A DNA stretch of 64,000 bases from Bradyrhizobium diazoefficiens. GTDB lineage: Bacteria > Pseudomonadota > Alphaproteobacteria > Rhizobiales > Xanthobacteraceae. Both the position numbers and the translations under genes were made by a program. The stretch is taken from assembly GCF_016616235.1 (NCBI RefSeq), contig NZ_CP067100.1, positions 4,461,001 to 4,525,000 on the forward strand, in the 5' to 3' direction. This document shows positions 1 through 8,516 of this stretch, one piece after another. The notes below the pieces were generated by a model that saw only the letters and a program-made list of their open reading frames with translations, ran no database searches and was not told the origin of the DNA. Numbering within the stretch: position 1 is the first letter of the stretch; every line of letters begins with the position of its first letter.

Positions 1-1400
1 GCCGTGCAGCCAGCCGCAACGGCGTCGCATTGGACATCGACGAAGGCGGCATCCAATTCGTCAATCTTACGATCGAGCCGTTGGGAGAACGGAGCGTCGG
101 CGAGCCGCTTTTTCTGGTGCTGTTCTCCGACCAGGGACCGCTGCTCAGCCGCGAGGACGGTCTCAACCGCGCGCAAACCGGTCATGACGGCGCGGCCGTG
201 CATACCGAGCGGGAGCTGCGCGAAACCCGCGACCGCCTTCAATCCATGATCGAGGAATATGAGACTGCGCTCGAGGAACTGAAGTCTTCGAACGAAGAGC
301 TGGTTTCCGTAAATGAGGAGATGCAGTCGACGAATGAGGAGCTGGAGGCTTCCAAGGAAGAGCTGCAATCGGTCAATGAAGAGCTTCATACCGTCAACGC
401 CGAGCTTAACGGAAAGATCGACGCTCTCGATCGAGCCAACAGCGATCTGCAAAACCTGTTTGAGAGCACAGATGTCGCAACTGTGTTCCTCGACCGGATG
501 CTCGTGATCCGGAGCTTCACGCCGGCCGTAAGCAAGATCTTCAATATTTTGCCGACCGATCGCGGTCGCCCCATCACCGACCTTTCGAGCCGTTTGAGTC
601 TGGAAGGTTTTGCCGATGACATCCGCAAGGTGTTCTCGAGCGGAGAGCCGATCGAGCGCCGCATCGACAGCGACCGAAAGGGTCCCCACTACCTGGTCCG
701 GCTCGCCCCCTATCGAGGCAGCGATCAGAAGACCGAGGGAATCGTCGTTACATTCATCGACGTCACAACCCTGACGCGCTCGGAGGCGAAGCAGCGCATG
801 CTCGTTGCAGAGCTCCAACACCGCACGCGGAACCTGCTCGCAATCGTGCAATCCTTGGCCCAACAAAGTCTTGGAAAAGGAGGGTCGCTGGAAGGATTTT
901 CCGCCCGGCTTGCGGCGCTCGGCCGCGTTCAGAGCCTCGTTGGCGGGACCATGAGCGATCAGATTGACCTCGGCGACATCGTTCGCCTGGAGTTGGAAGC
1001 CATGGGCGCCGTCGAGAACAAGATCTCTGTGTCAGGGCCGCCCGTCACTCTAGGCCTCGAGCTCGTCCAGACATTTGCGCTCGCATTACATGAACTCGCG
1101 ACCAACGCGGTCAAGCATGGCGCTCTCAAGGACGGCCGGGGGCACCTCGATGTGTCGTGGCGTGTTCAGACCAACGGACAGAGTGCACCAGTGCTGCTGC
1201 TGGATTGGATCGAGAGCGGAGTTGAAGATCTGCCCGAACCGAACCGAAAGGGCTTCGGAAGAACCTTGATTGAAAAGGCGCTCGCTTTCACACTGCGGGC
1301 AAAAGCTCAACTTGATTTCGGCGCTGACGGGGTCACGTGCCACATCGAACTGCCCTTGCCATCGGCAGGTACCGCCGCGAGGCAGGAGCCGGTCGCCTGA
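1..1400 (+). CDS. HWE-family sensor histidine kinase, C-terminal part of a CheB/CheR-PAS type protein (5' truncated by window edge)
   Basis: The reading frame is open to the left edge, so the start lies outside the window. Visible in order are a glutamate-rich coiled coil (repeated NEEL/KEEL heptads, about 210-430 nt), a PAS-like segment, and a kinase core. The core has an H-box (LQHRTRN), an N-box (HELATNAVKHG) and the W-x-E motif (DWIESG) that defines HWE kinases, then a GFGRTLIEKA ATP-lid region. The same coiled coil and PAS usually follow CheB-CheR modules, so the full protein is probably a CheB/CheR-PAS-HWE hybrid; that N-terminal part is inference. It would autophosphorylate on the H-box histidine in a two-component or general stress pathway. 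No partner regulator is visible downstream. Confidence 0.9.
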   Translation, partial: RAASRNGVALDIDEGGIQFVNLTIEPLGERSVGEPLFLVLFSDQGPLLSREDGLNRAQTGHDGAAVHTERELRETRDRLQSMIEEYETALEELKSSNEELVSVNEEMQSTNEELEASKEELQSVNEELHTVNAELNGKIDALDRANSDLQNLFESTDVATVFLDRMLVIRSFTPAVSKIFNILPTDRGRPITDLSSRLSLEGFADDIRKVFSSGEPIERRIDSDRKGPHYLVRLAPYRGSDQKTEGIVVTFIDVTTLTRSEAKQRMLVAELQHRTRNLLAIVQSLAQQSLGKGGSLEGFSARLAALGRVQSLVGGTMSDQIDLGDIVRLELEAMGAVENKISVSGPPVTLGLELVQTFALALHELATNAVKHGALKDGRGHLDVSWRVQTNGQSAPVLLLDWIESGVEDLPEPNRKGFGRTLIEKALAFTLRAKAQLDFGADGVTCHIELPLPSAGTAARQEPVA

Positions 1401-1555
1401 CCGAGGGCGCACTTCGGGGGGAAGATGCCTGTTCCTGACTCGCTGCATAGCTTGAGTTCCAGAAGTCCCGATTTGATCTAACTTATGTTGAAGACGGAGC
1501 TTTTTGCCGCATCTTAAAATCGTGCCTCGTCGGAAGTACTGATCAGGTGCACGCC

Positions 1556-1759
1556 ATGACTCAAAAGCGGCGTCGTTTCAAACAGACAGTCGGTCTCGAG
1601 GAGCGTCTGGCAGCCGAAGCGACACGGCTGCGCGAGGAAGCCACTAGGCTCACACCTGGAGCCGCTCGTGACGATCTTCTACGGAAGGCCCACCAATGCG
1701 AGACTGGCTCACATATGAGCGAGTGGCTGCGATCCCCCAGGCTTCAACCGCCAGAGTAG
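1556..1759 (+). CDS. Small conserved hypothetical protein (67 aa)
   Basis: A charged helical protein with alternating Arg/Glu (LEERLAAEATRLREEATRL) and a tail reading SHMSEWLRSPRLQPP. Similar short proteins recur in Bradyrhizobium genomes (recalled, not searched); no function is known to me. An in-frame GTG nine bases upstream (1547) is an alternative start; ATG 1556 is preferred because the protein then begins with MTQKRRRF. It stands alone between the kinase and the DUF6894 gene. Confidence 0.6.
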   Translation: MTQKRRRFKQTVGLEERLAAEATRLREEATRLTPGAARDDLLRKAHQCETGSHMSEWLRSPRLQPPE

Positions 1760-1871
1760 ATCATGGCAACCTCCCCAGAGCTGTTCTATTTTCTCTCCAT
1801 CACCGGCCAAGACCAAGCCGTGGCCATCGGTGGCTGAGACGTGCGCTCCCGCCTGCATTGGGAATGCCCTC

Positions 1872-2102
1872 ATGATCCGCTACTACTTCGATATCCGCGA
1901 CAATTCCGGCCTTTCTGTCGACGAGGAAGGGTTGGAGTTTCGCACCCAGCAAGAGGCTGAAATCGAAGCCGCAAGGTCGCTCGCGGATCTGGCGAAGGAA
2001 TTCGCTGACATACGGCAAGATGTTTCCGTCGAAGTGCGGACCGACGGTGGGCGCGTGTTTCAGACCGCATTTATTTTCGACAGGAGCGAGATGAAGAATT
2101 AG
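1872..2102 (+). CDS. DUF6894-like small protein (76 aa)
   Basis: It starts MIRYYFDIRDN and continues with a DEEGLEF segment and an acidic, Ala-rich helix (EAARSLADLAKEFAD), the layout of the rhizobial DUF6894 family of unknown function. The frame extends to 1830, but ATG 1872 gives the usual family N-terminus. No membrane segment or catalytic motif is visible. It is single-gene and same-strand with the preceding small gene. Confidence 0.7.
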   Translation: MIRYYFDIRDNSGLSVDEEGLEFRTQQEAEIEAARSLADLAKEFADIRQDVSVEVRTDGGRVFQTAFIFDRSEMKN

Positions 2103-2241
2103 CTCGCGGCTTTATCGATCGACTCCTGTTGTTGATCCAAGGCCGACGCTGGCGGCGGTACGCGGCACAGAGCGCTTTTGGCCCATAGCAGACGTTTGAC
2201 AGAGAGCCTTACCTTCTGCGGCTTACGGTCACACGGCCGAG

Positions 2242-2424
2242 CTACGCCTCATACCTGTCAATGCCGAGCTTTCCCCGAGATCGACGCCGCACTTTCCCGA
2301 TACGTGGGAGTCTTAAACGCTTGCGACTGTTTCTTCCCGACGCCTTTTGCACCTGAGTGCTGAGGTTTCGAAGCTCTGCAAGTTGAGAATTAAGCGACCA
2401 GACACGTTCGTGCAGAATGACCAT
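2242..2424 (-). CDS. Possible small basic hypothetical protein (60 aa)
   Basis: The minus-strand frame reads MVILHERVWSLNSQLAELRN, an amphipathic helix, followed by an Arg/Lys-rich tail. The hydrophobic heptad pattern looks protein-like, but there is no clear ribosome binding site and the third-position GC is lower than in neighbours. It may be chance or a decayed gene. Confidence 0.25.
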   Translation of the reverse strand: MVILHERVWSLNSQLAELRNLSTQVQKASGRNSRKRLRLPRIGKVRRRSRGKLGIDRYEA

Positions 2425-2686
2425 ACGGTCACAGACCCGATGACGACTACACATTACTAGCCCCTAGAACTGCAGCTGCCAAAAATGCTGACGTTTGGGC
2501 CGGGAAACAAGACTTTCAACGGTAGCATCGTTTCACGTACACGATGTGACATACCTCACACATCCCGCAGAAGCTGTATTCCCCTCCTGGAACGGCGCAT
2601 TGTTCCGAAGTGGCAGCGGGCGAACTCATCGAAACTCTCCATTTAAATTAATGATTTCAGTTGATTTAAAATGTAATTTAATTTTG

Positions 2687-2701
2687 ACAACGAAACGTTG
2701 T
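2687..2701. promoter_or_regulatory. Perfect 15-bp inverted repeat, candidate operator upstream of the GDAG-repeat gene
   Basis: ACAACG-AAA-CGTTGT is a perfect 6+6 palindrome with a 3-base centre. It overlaps a TTGACA hexamer at 2684-2689 and lies 49 bases before the chosen start codon. A bound protein would cover that possible -35 element. No convincing -10 was seen at 17 bases, so the promoter assignment is tentative. Confidence 0.4.
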
Positions 2702-2750
2702 AAACCTCCGCTACGCAGCTCCACGGAATCCGCAATCGATGGAGGGGCCT

Positions 2751-4385
2751 ATGGCTGTTCTATTTGGCGATACAAGTGGATCCCTGACTGGAAGGCAGCA
2801 TGGCGGAAGCCAAACCCTGGTTGGTTCGGACCCGACGAACACGTTGTTCGGGGATGCCGGTTTGAACTTGCTCAACTTCGCAGTCGGCGGTGACGACACA
2901 TTGGTGACTTCCGGCGCGGGAAGTCTGTTCGGCGATGCGGGCGCTAATATTTCCGATCATGCGCGGGGCGGCGATGATACGTTGTCAGCCCAGGTGCTCG
3001 CGTCTGCTGTGACCGTCGGGGAGACTTTCACCCTGAACATGTACGGCGATGCCGGCAGTGATATCTCGGACTGGGCCATTGCCGGCGATGGACACCCTTA
3101 ATCTCGAATTACCCCAGACCTTTACGCCCGGGGTGAAAGTGAATGCCTACGGCGATGCTGGCCAAACCTTGTCCGATCACGCCCTTGGTGGCGACGACGA
3201 CTTTCGCGTTTCCGGTGGCGCGCATCAAACCCTCACGGTGTACGGAGACGCCGGTGAAAACCTGATCGGCCGCGCGGCGGGCGGCAACGACACGTTCGTC
3301 GGCCACATCGGACCGGATAGTAACGTAGTGTTCTACGGCGATGCCGGCGGTAGCCTTCTCGGGCACACCCGCGGCGGCGATGACAGCTTCGCTGCGAGCG
3401 GATCTGAGTACAATAGCTATCTCTATGGTGATGCTGGCGGCGACATGGCCGGCCATGCGGCTGGCGGCAGCGACGATTTTGCGGTCACGGGAGCCAATCC
3501 GTTCAATTTCGTCTTTGGCGATGCCGGTGGAAGCATATCCGGCTCCGCCGCCGGCGGGAATGACACGTTCAATGACTCGAGCGACGCGACGCTGGCCGAT
3601 CGAAATGTCTTCTCCGGCGACGCTGGCGGGAACATGTCCGGTTCTGCCCGCGGCGGGGATGACACGTTCAACAAGACCGGCTTAGGGGGAGCACATTCTA
3701 TGGCGATGCCGCAGGCGATATGTCTGATCGTGCCGCGGGCGGCAATGACACATTCCAGGCCTCAGGCGCACAACACCAAAATATCTTCTACGGAGACGCC
3801 GGCGGCAACATGGGTGATCGGGCCGTTGGCGGCGACGATATCTATATCGGTGGCAACGTATTCCCGCAGCTCGTCAACCAGGCGTTTGGGGACGCGTCGA
3901 CCATGTCGGGCCACGCGAAAGGCGGTAACGACACGCTGGTAGGTGGCGATGATCCGAATCCGCATCCAGCAGGCAGCTACGAGACCATTCTGGTCGGCGA
4001 TGCCCAATCCATGTCCGACCACGCTCGCGGCGGCAGCGACAAGATCGTGAGCGGCACCGGAAATGATGACGTCTGGGGAGATGCCCGGATGATGTTTGAT
4101 TTTGCACAAGGCGGGAACGACACGATCGTATTCAATTTGGAGAACGGCCACGACAGGGTTGAGGATTTCGGGCAGGGTCTCTCGAATTTAGGTATCGACC
4201 TCATCGATGTCTCTGCGCTCGGTATCCAGAGCTTCGCCGATCTTACTATCTCGCAATTCGATCCGATAACGCACGAGAGCTTGATTACCTTCAGCCCAGG
4301 CAACGATGTCGCTGTCCATAGCGAGGAAGCACTCAGGCCTCAGGACTTTATTTTCGCGCCACATCAGTACGGTTTGTTGACGTGA
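2751..4385 (+). pseudogene. GDAG-repeat RTX-like calcium-binding protein, interrupted by two compensating frameshifts
   Basis: Joined across two shifts this encodes about 545 aa built from about 15 repeats of 25-35 residues with consensus [YF]GDAGxxxSDxAxGGDDTF, ending in a non-repeat tail (DRVEDFGQGLSNLGIDLID) of the kind seen at the C-terminus of type I secreted RTX proteins. The start ATG 2751 has GGAGG five bases upstream (2741-2745). An extra G near 3090 sends the frame into a stop at 3099-3101. A missing G in the five-G run at 3685-3689 restores the original frame. The second and third segments match the repeat consensus exactly after correction. It is either a recent pseudogene or intact with two sequencing errors. 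No T1SS genes lie nearby. Confidence 0.75.
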
Positions 4386-4743
4386 GCGAAAGGTCCTATT
4401 GCCGCTACCGGCGGTGAAGCGCCGGTGCAAAGTTGCTCACGAGATGAGTTCGCAGTGCTGGCGATTGCGCGATGGTTCGCTGCCGCGCGCAGCGTTCAGT
4501 TTCAGCACCTTGATCCGTCGTTCGAAAGGGCAACATCCCTCGGATGTGCAACAATGAGCGCTAGAATTCGGTAAATTGTTTGTCGCAGTTCCGCTTCTGG
4601 CGCTTAGCGGGACTTCAACACAACACTGGCCGACTGTCAGCTTTTGACCCGAAGCAGACGAGGGCTTGGGAAGGTACACGACAGCCAACCCGTCGAACTG
4701 AGCTAGGCACTCACGGGAGCGCAACGAATTTCGTGGTGAGCTC
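4386..4743. other. Intergenic region without a supported gene
   Basis: About 360 bases between convergent genes. It contains a stretch at 4637-4664 that resembles 2174-2201 (shared core around CTTTTG-CCC-AGCAGACG), probably fragments of an old dispersed repeat. A minus-strand frame across it is low-complexity in composition and has no recognisable protein features, so no gene is called. Confidence 0.4.
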
Positions 4744-5070
4744 TTAGCCGGTGTTTCTGACCGCCTCAGCCAAGATGGCGTGAAGCTGCTGCTTGCTGAA
4801 TTCCTTCGGCTGCTGCCTCTCTGCTGTCCTGAACGACACTTTCTGGGCGACTGGACGGGCGCAGGCTGCGGACGACGGCCTCAGCTTCGGGGCCGGCCTT
4901 ATCTTGGGTCGTGCTGTGGGCGGCTTGTGGCCGCGCTTCAGGCTCAGACGGGTCAGCATGCCGCAGACCGCGTTACGACTGCACCCGAGACGGCGCGCAA
5001 TCTGCGCCGCGCTCTGTCCTGCGGACCAGAGCTTTTTGAGAAGCGCTATGTCTTTCGCATCCCAGCCCAT
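4744..5070 (-). CDS. GcrA-like cell-cycle regulator family protein (108 aa)
   Basis: The N-terminus (residues 1-45: DIALLKKLWSAGQSAAQIAR, then RLGCSRNAVCGML) matches the GcrA DNA-binding helix-turn-helix, which in Caulobacter recruits sigma-70 holoenzyme to methylated GANTC promoters. A basic Pro/Ala-rich linker follows. The protein is shorter than canonical GcrA (about 170 aa) and its C-terminal sigma-binding region is not obvious, so this is a paralogue rather than the master regulator. A perfect TATAAT on the minus strand (5083-5078) lies only seven bases before the ATG, suggesting a leaderless or nearly leaderless mRNA. Confidence 0.75.
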   Translation of the reverse strand: MGWDAKDIALLKKLWSAGQSAAQIARRLGCSRNAVCGMLTRLSLKRGHKPPTARPKIRPAPKLRPSSAACARPVAQKVSFRTAERQQPKEFSKQQLHAILAEAVRNTG

Positions 5071-5077
5071 GGCAGAT

Positions 5078-5083
5078 ATTATA
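5078..5083 (-). promoter_or_regulatory. TATAAT -10 element directly before the GcrA-like gene
   Basis: Read on the minus strand, TATAAT ends seven bases before the ATG at 5070, so transcription would begin at or next to the start codon. No TTGACA-like -35 is present at 17 bases, and no Shine-Dalgarno fits between. Leaderless transcripts occur in alphaproteobacteria; whether this is one needs a mapped 5' end. Confidence 0.4.
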
Positions 5084-5109
5084 GGGCCGACTGCCAGACA
5101 CGGGCTAGT

Positions 5110-5289
5110 CTAGTCTTCGTCCGGGTCGCGCACGACCGCCGGTTCGTCAGCATCATCTTCCTCATCGTCGTCTTCCTCATCCTCCTCGTCTTCATCAGGA
5201 TCCCGGGGCGGCATCGCGGTGCCCATCAGCAGGAGCGGTGTCCAGCCGATCGCTGTGGTGGAAAATGCTTCGGAGGTGTGTTGCTTCAT
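5110..5289 (-). CDS. Very acidic small protein (59 aa)
   Basis: The minus strand encodes MKQHTSEAFSTTAIGW..., a short hydrophobic stretch (TPLLLMGTAMPP), then a tail of almost only Asp and Glu ending VVRDPDED. A good Shine-Dalgarno (GAGGAG) sits ten bases before the ATG. Similar short proteins with a hydrophobic head and acidic tail are, from memory, common in Bradyrhizobium. Function is unknown; the tail could bind metal or basic partners, which is speculation. Confidence 0.65.
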   Translation of the reverse strand: MKQHTSEAFSTTAIGWTPLLLMGTAMPPRDPDEDEEDEEDDDEEDDADEPAVVRDPDED

Positions 5290-5443
5290 GTCGTTGCTGC
5301 TCCTCGAAAAGCACTCGCAGTCGAATATCCCTGACGGGCGGCACGCACATGTCCAGGACGTGATCGTGCAAACGCGAGGGGGACATCCGGTCGACTACAA
5401 GAGCAAGGCGGGCCACCCGCCACGCCATCGGTGACGTTTGCCG

Positions 5444-5755
5444 CTACCTTATGCCTGAAGACCTATCAGCCTCTATGTTCACCAAAACCTCGCCGCTGGT
5501 GACTTCGGGAACCCCAAGATCGAGCTCATGTAGACTCGCCTGAACAAATGCCAGTATCTTGGCATTGGCTGCGTTGGCGCTTTCGCGGTCGTCAAATATC
5601 ATCACGGCGATACCGACACCGTCGCCCGCATCCAGCACATGGTAAGATCTGAATCCCTGCGATTGCCTCAGGATCTCACCGACGCCGCTCTTGGCGCGAC
5701 GAGCGGCGTCCGCTACCGAACGAACCTTGGCATACTTGCGAATGACCATGTACAT
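5444..5755 (-). CDS. ABM-like dimeric alpha/beta-barrel protein (103 aa)
   Basis: The sequence starts MYMVIRKYAKVRSV and contains a helix (GVGEILRQSQGFRSYHVLDA) followed by a strand and the FDDRESANAANAKI helix. This is the pattern of antibiotic-biosynthesis-monooxygenase or EthD-like ferredoxin-fold proteins. Such proteins act as small monooxygenases or ligand binders, and the substrate cannot be read from sequence. The frame continues to 5791 with a weaker start; ATG 5755 places the first beta strand at the N-terminus as is usual for the fold. Confidence 0.6.
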   Translation of the reverse strand: MYMVIRKYAKVRSVADAARRAKSGVGEILRQSQGFRSYHVLDAGDGVGIAVMIFDDRESANAANAKILAFVQASLHELDLGVPEVTSGEVLVNIEADRSSGIR

Positions 5756-5920
5756 GGGGCCACCACGCGCCACGCGCCCCTCTCGCATCAAAGCATATCG
5801 GTCCTTGTCGGACTAGGGCCAACTCGCGAGATGGGCCACAGCGCCCGGCTGGACGGACCGCGCAACGCGCCTTTTCCAATGAGCCATCCTCGCCCCGCAA
5901 GTGGGGCGAGGTGCCGAGGC

Positions 5921-6136
5921 TCAGGATCCCTCGAACTTGAACGACACGTTGAGCTTGGCGCGATAAGCCTCGACTTTTCCCTTGTCATCCAGTTGCATAT
6001 CGAGCTTGACGACCTCTGCAACGCGAAGATCCCGGAGCGACTTTGCAGCTTGCTCGACCGCATTGGCAGCCGCCTTCTCCCACGAATCGGTGCTGGTACC
6101 AACCAGTTCAATGACCTTGTAGACGCTATCAGCCAT
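5921..6136 (-). CDS. Dodecin family flavin-binding protein (71 aa)
   Basis: MADSVYKVIELVGTSTDSWE followed by a helix (AAANAVEQAAKSLRDLR) and two strands ending LNVSFKFEGS is the dodecin fold: a small protein that assembles into a 12-mer storing riboflavin or flavin nucleotides in the cytoplasm. Length is typical (65-75 aa). The ATG is preceded by AGGAGG with a five-base spacer, so longer frames upstream are rejected. It is monocistronic on the minus strand. Confidence 0.9.
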   Translation of the reverse strand: MADSVYKVIELVGTSTDSWEKAAANAVEQAAKSLRDLRVAEVVKLDMQLDDKGKVEAYRAKLNVSFKFEGS

Positions 6137-6489
6137 GTCGGCCTCCTGTTCGGTAGGAGCAGGAAATCTAGCATCGCGATCTCGACGCTGATACGTCTCG
6201 GGACGCCGCGGAAAAGGGTCCGACTGGCTGTCGCTTTCCTGCTTGACCCCAAAAGAACTCGGGCGGCCGTCCGTCGGGCTGCTCGAGCGGAAGCGGCTGT
6301 TCGACGGTGGAAATACGTTCGAGGGCGATAAAGAGCCGGGCTGCTGTTCGTAGACTAGTATCGCGCTGCATGTCACCCATTGGTCCGAAGGGCGCAGGTC
6401 CGGGCGGCCTCCCTGTTGTCGGCTCATCGAGGTAAACCGGAAGCGGCCGGCCGAGCCGCCAACGGCGCTCATTGACCCCGAGCTGACAT

Positions 6490-6537
6490 CGTTGAAGCGA
6501 TTTCAGGAATTGCCGTTGAAGCGACTTCAGGAATTGG
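6490..6537. repeat. 24-bp direct repeat, two copies
   Basis: The unit CGTTGAAGCGAYTTCAGGAA (first 20 bases) occurs at 6490-6513 and 6514-6537 with two mismatches over 24 bases. It lies in a gene-poor stretch upstream of dodecin and shows no coding signal. Confidence 0.6.
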
Positions 6538-6614
6538 CCCAACGGCGACATCCAGATGCACGACCTCAATGTCGCCTCTGAGAGCAGAGCAGACGCGCCG
6601 AAATGATCGGTAGC

Positions 6615-6813
6615 TTATGCTCTTCGCAACAGCTTGAGCGAAGCCGCAAGCCGCAAACTGCGCTTGCCGGCGAGCGCGATGTGTTCGAGCTCGCCGCTAG
6701 CCTCCGTGCAGGTCCCGGAGAAACAGATCCCGATTTCACAGCCGCCGAATACCGGGTTTCTCGCCTTTCACCGGCGTGTGCTCATGGTTCAGCATCTCGC
6801 CCTTCCAGCGGCC
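6615..6813 (-). pseudogene. Remnant of a GrlR-like protein gene (frameshifted, 5' part missing)
   Basis: On the minus strand, GRWKGEMLNHEHTPVKGEKP is followed, after a frame change around 6745-6755, by GGCEIGICFSGTC... and ALAGKRSLRLAASLKLLRRA then a stop. Both halves match the C-terminal half of the intact two-domain protein at 13110-13811 (GRWKGQILNQEHTPAK... ALAGKRSLRLTAALKLM). The N-terminal domain and half of the second are absent. It is a decayed copy or fragment of the same family. Confidence 0.7.
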
Positions 6814-7143
6814 GTCCGCCGAGCTCCGCTTCATTGCCATCTCCCCCACGGTTTGCGAGCGGACATCATCCACTCGCTCTAACGAGACGGCTAAGGGCCA
6901 GAGGGCGACTACGCAGTATGATGGCGACAACTACGCATCTATGCGTCACTGAAGCAGCGACCGGGGCCCGAAGGCAGAAATGGGCCGACACATGCGGTAA
7001 CACTGATTGGATTTTCATCCCGGTTGACCCGTCGTTTTCGATTTTTGAGCTCAGGATCCTTTGGTCAAGCCGAGATCGCGGCTTGCTTCGCGAAAGCTTT
7101 GACGTGACACTGGCTGGATGCAATCGTCGGATGCGGAGGCCCT
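6814..7143. other. Intergenic region, no supported gene
   Basis: About 330 bases between the GrlR remnant and the MFS gene. Open frames here have no recognisable features, and the long plus-strand frame through this region overlaps the MFS gene out of frame. It presumably contains the MFS promoter, but no clear -35/-10 pair was identified. Confidence 0.4.
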
Positions 7144-8319
7144 GTGGAATCGAAATGGCGAATTCTAGCGCTGCTTTTCACGGCGCGTTGCGTCATGGGC
7201 ATGCAGTTCGAAAGCGTCGGAGCGCTCGGCCCGCTGCTTCGAGCGGAGGGCCTCGATTATGCCCGGCTCGGCATCCTGGTCGGCGCTTATCTCGCGCCCA
7301 GCGTCCTCGTGGCGCTTCCTGGAGGAATAGTGGTCCAAAGGCTCGGCGAACGAACCACGCTTCTCCTGTGCGCGGCGCTGATGTTCGCCGGCGCCGTCGT
7401 CGATCAGTCGAGCGACTGGAACGCGCGCCTGCTGGCCAGAGTCATCGCGGGCACGGGCGCGGTGGTGTTTACCATCGCTGGCACCAAGATGATCGCCGAT
7501 ATATTCGCAGGCAGGCAGTTCGGCTTTGCGATGGCGGCTCTCGCCGGCTCGTGGCCGTGCGGGATAGCGCTGGCGTTGATCGCGTTGCCGCCGATCGCGG
7601 ACAAGTTCGGGCTGATCGGGGCGTCGGTAGCACTGGTGATCCTGACCCTGATGGCGCTAATCCTGTTGTTCGCGCTGCCGAAGCAGGCGCGACCGGGCGC
7701 GCCGTTGTCCGCGGCCTTCCCAAGCGCGGCCGTCACGGCCGCGGTGGCCATTGCAGGCGTCGTCGGTGGCACTGCCAACGCCACTTTCGCCAATGCGTTT
7801 GCGTTCGGTCCGTTGCTTCTCACTGAGAGGGGCTATACGGCCGAGATCGCCGCCTCTCACGTCAGCGTCGCGCTGTGGGTCACAATCGCGGCCATCCCAG
7901 TCGGCGGCGCGCTTGCGATCCGGCGGGGCCCCGGCATCTGGATCGCTGCCGCATCTCTGCTGCTCGCCGCGGTCGGGATGGCAGCCATTCCGGTGTCCGA
8001 TCACGACGTTCTCATCTTCGCAGCACTGGGGCTGGTGGCCGGGCTATCCGGAGCGACGTTCGCCAGCCTGCCGTCATGGGCGCTTCCCGTCCAGGCGCGC
8101 GCGGTCGGAATGGGAATCTTCTTCTCCGCGTTCTACGGGAGCATGCTGGCGTTGCCGCCGATCTCGGGCGTCTTCGCGCACCGCGCCGGCAGTGCGGGTG
8201 TCGCCTTCGACGTCGCTGCGGTCGCTCTTCTTGTTGCCATGCCGCTGCTCGGGGGCTTCGCCGCGCTGGTTTCCGCGCCCCGGTCGGCTCCGGCGGCGGT
8301 CGAGGAAGGCGCGGCCTAA
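7144..8319 (+). CDS. MFS transporter (391 aa)
   Basis: An almost entirely hydrophobic protein with about 12 predicted transmembrane segments arranged as two six-helix halves joined near residue 185 by a short polar loop (PKQARPG). The first cytoplasmic loop contains a G-x-x-x-x-R-x-G signature (VVQRLGERTTLL). Layout resembles CynX/NimT-like members of the major facilitator superfamily. It starts with GTG at 7144, with GGAG-like bases upstream. Substrate unknown; no enzyme gene is in the same transcription unit. Confidence 0.8.
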   Translation: MESKWRILALLFTARCVMGMQFESVGALGPLLRAEGLDYARLGILVGAYLAPSVLVALPGGIVVQRLGERTTLLLCAALMFAGAVVDQSSDWNARLLARVIAGTGAVVFTIAGTKMIADIFAGRQFGFAMAALAGSWPCGIALALIALPPIADKFGLIGASVALVILTLMALILLFALPKQARPGAPLSAAFPSAAVTAAVAIAGVVGGTANATFANAFAFGPLLLTERGYTAEIAASHVSVALWVTIAAIPVGGALAIRRGPGIWIAAASLLLAAVGMAAIPVSDHDVLIFAALGLVAGLSGATFASLPSWALPVQARAVGMGIFFSAFYGSMLALPPISGVFAHRAGSAGVAFDVAAVALLVAMPLLGGFAALVSAPRSAPAAVEEGAA

Positions 8320-8411
8320 GGGCCGCGTTCAATCGGGGACCGCCTCAATCACGTTGTGCGCAGCGAATTTCTCGCGACTGCGCGTTCGCTCGCTTCGACC
8401 CGGAACGTGAC

Positions 8412-8469
8412 GGGCTCGACGTTCTCCGGCACAGCGCCGGCGCTGGCCCTCCTTCCGGAGAACGAGCCC
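8412..8469. terminator. Long imperfect inverted repeat between convergent MFS and desaturase genes
   Basis: GGGCTCG-ACG-TTCTCCGG (8412-8429) pairs with CCGGAGAA-CGAGCCC (8455-8469), giving 15 paired bases with a three-base bulge. Its place between two converging genes suggests a bidirectional terminator, though no T-run follows. It could also be a palindromic repeat. Confidence 0.4.
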
Positions 8470-8516
8470 GGTTCGTCGCGACGGGCCGCCTGGGTTTCGT
8501 TCCGGCCTCCGATCGG

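Larger units (their letters stand above)
2103..2750. other. Long upstream region of the GDAG-repeat gene, no confident gene
   Basis: About 650 bases with lower GC than the surroundings, especially 2640-2700, which is rich in A/T and TTTAAA-like runs. It holds a perfect inverted repeat at 2687-2701, a possible minus-strand small ORF (2242-2424) and a short match (2174-2201) to a stretch at 4637-4664. AT-rich leaders like this are typical targets of nucleoid or MucR-type silencers; that role is inference. Confidence 0.5.

Noticed and set aside
4437..4724. Minus-strand frame with several Cys in the 4386-4743 gap
   Set aside because: Overlaps a repeat fragment, lacks a ribosome site and matches no protein pattern.
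6603..7826. Long plus-strand open frame (407 codons) upstream of the MFS gene
   Set aside because: Overlaps the MFS gene out of frame; Arg/Ser-rich composition and no protein features. The MFS frame is the real one.
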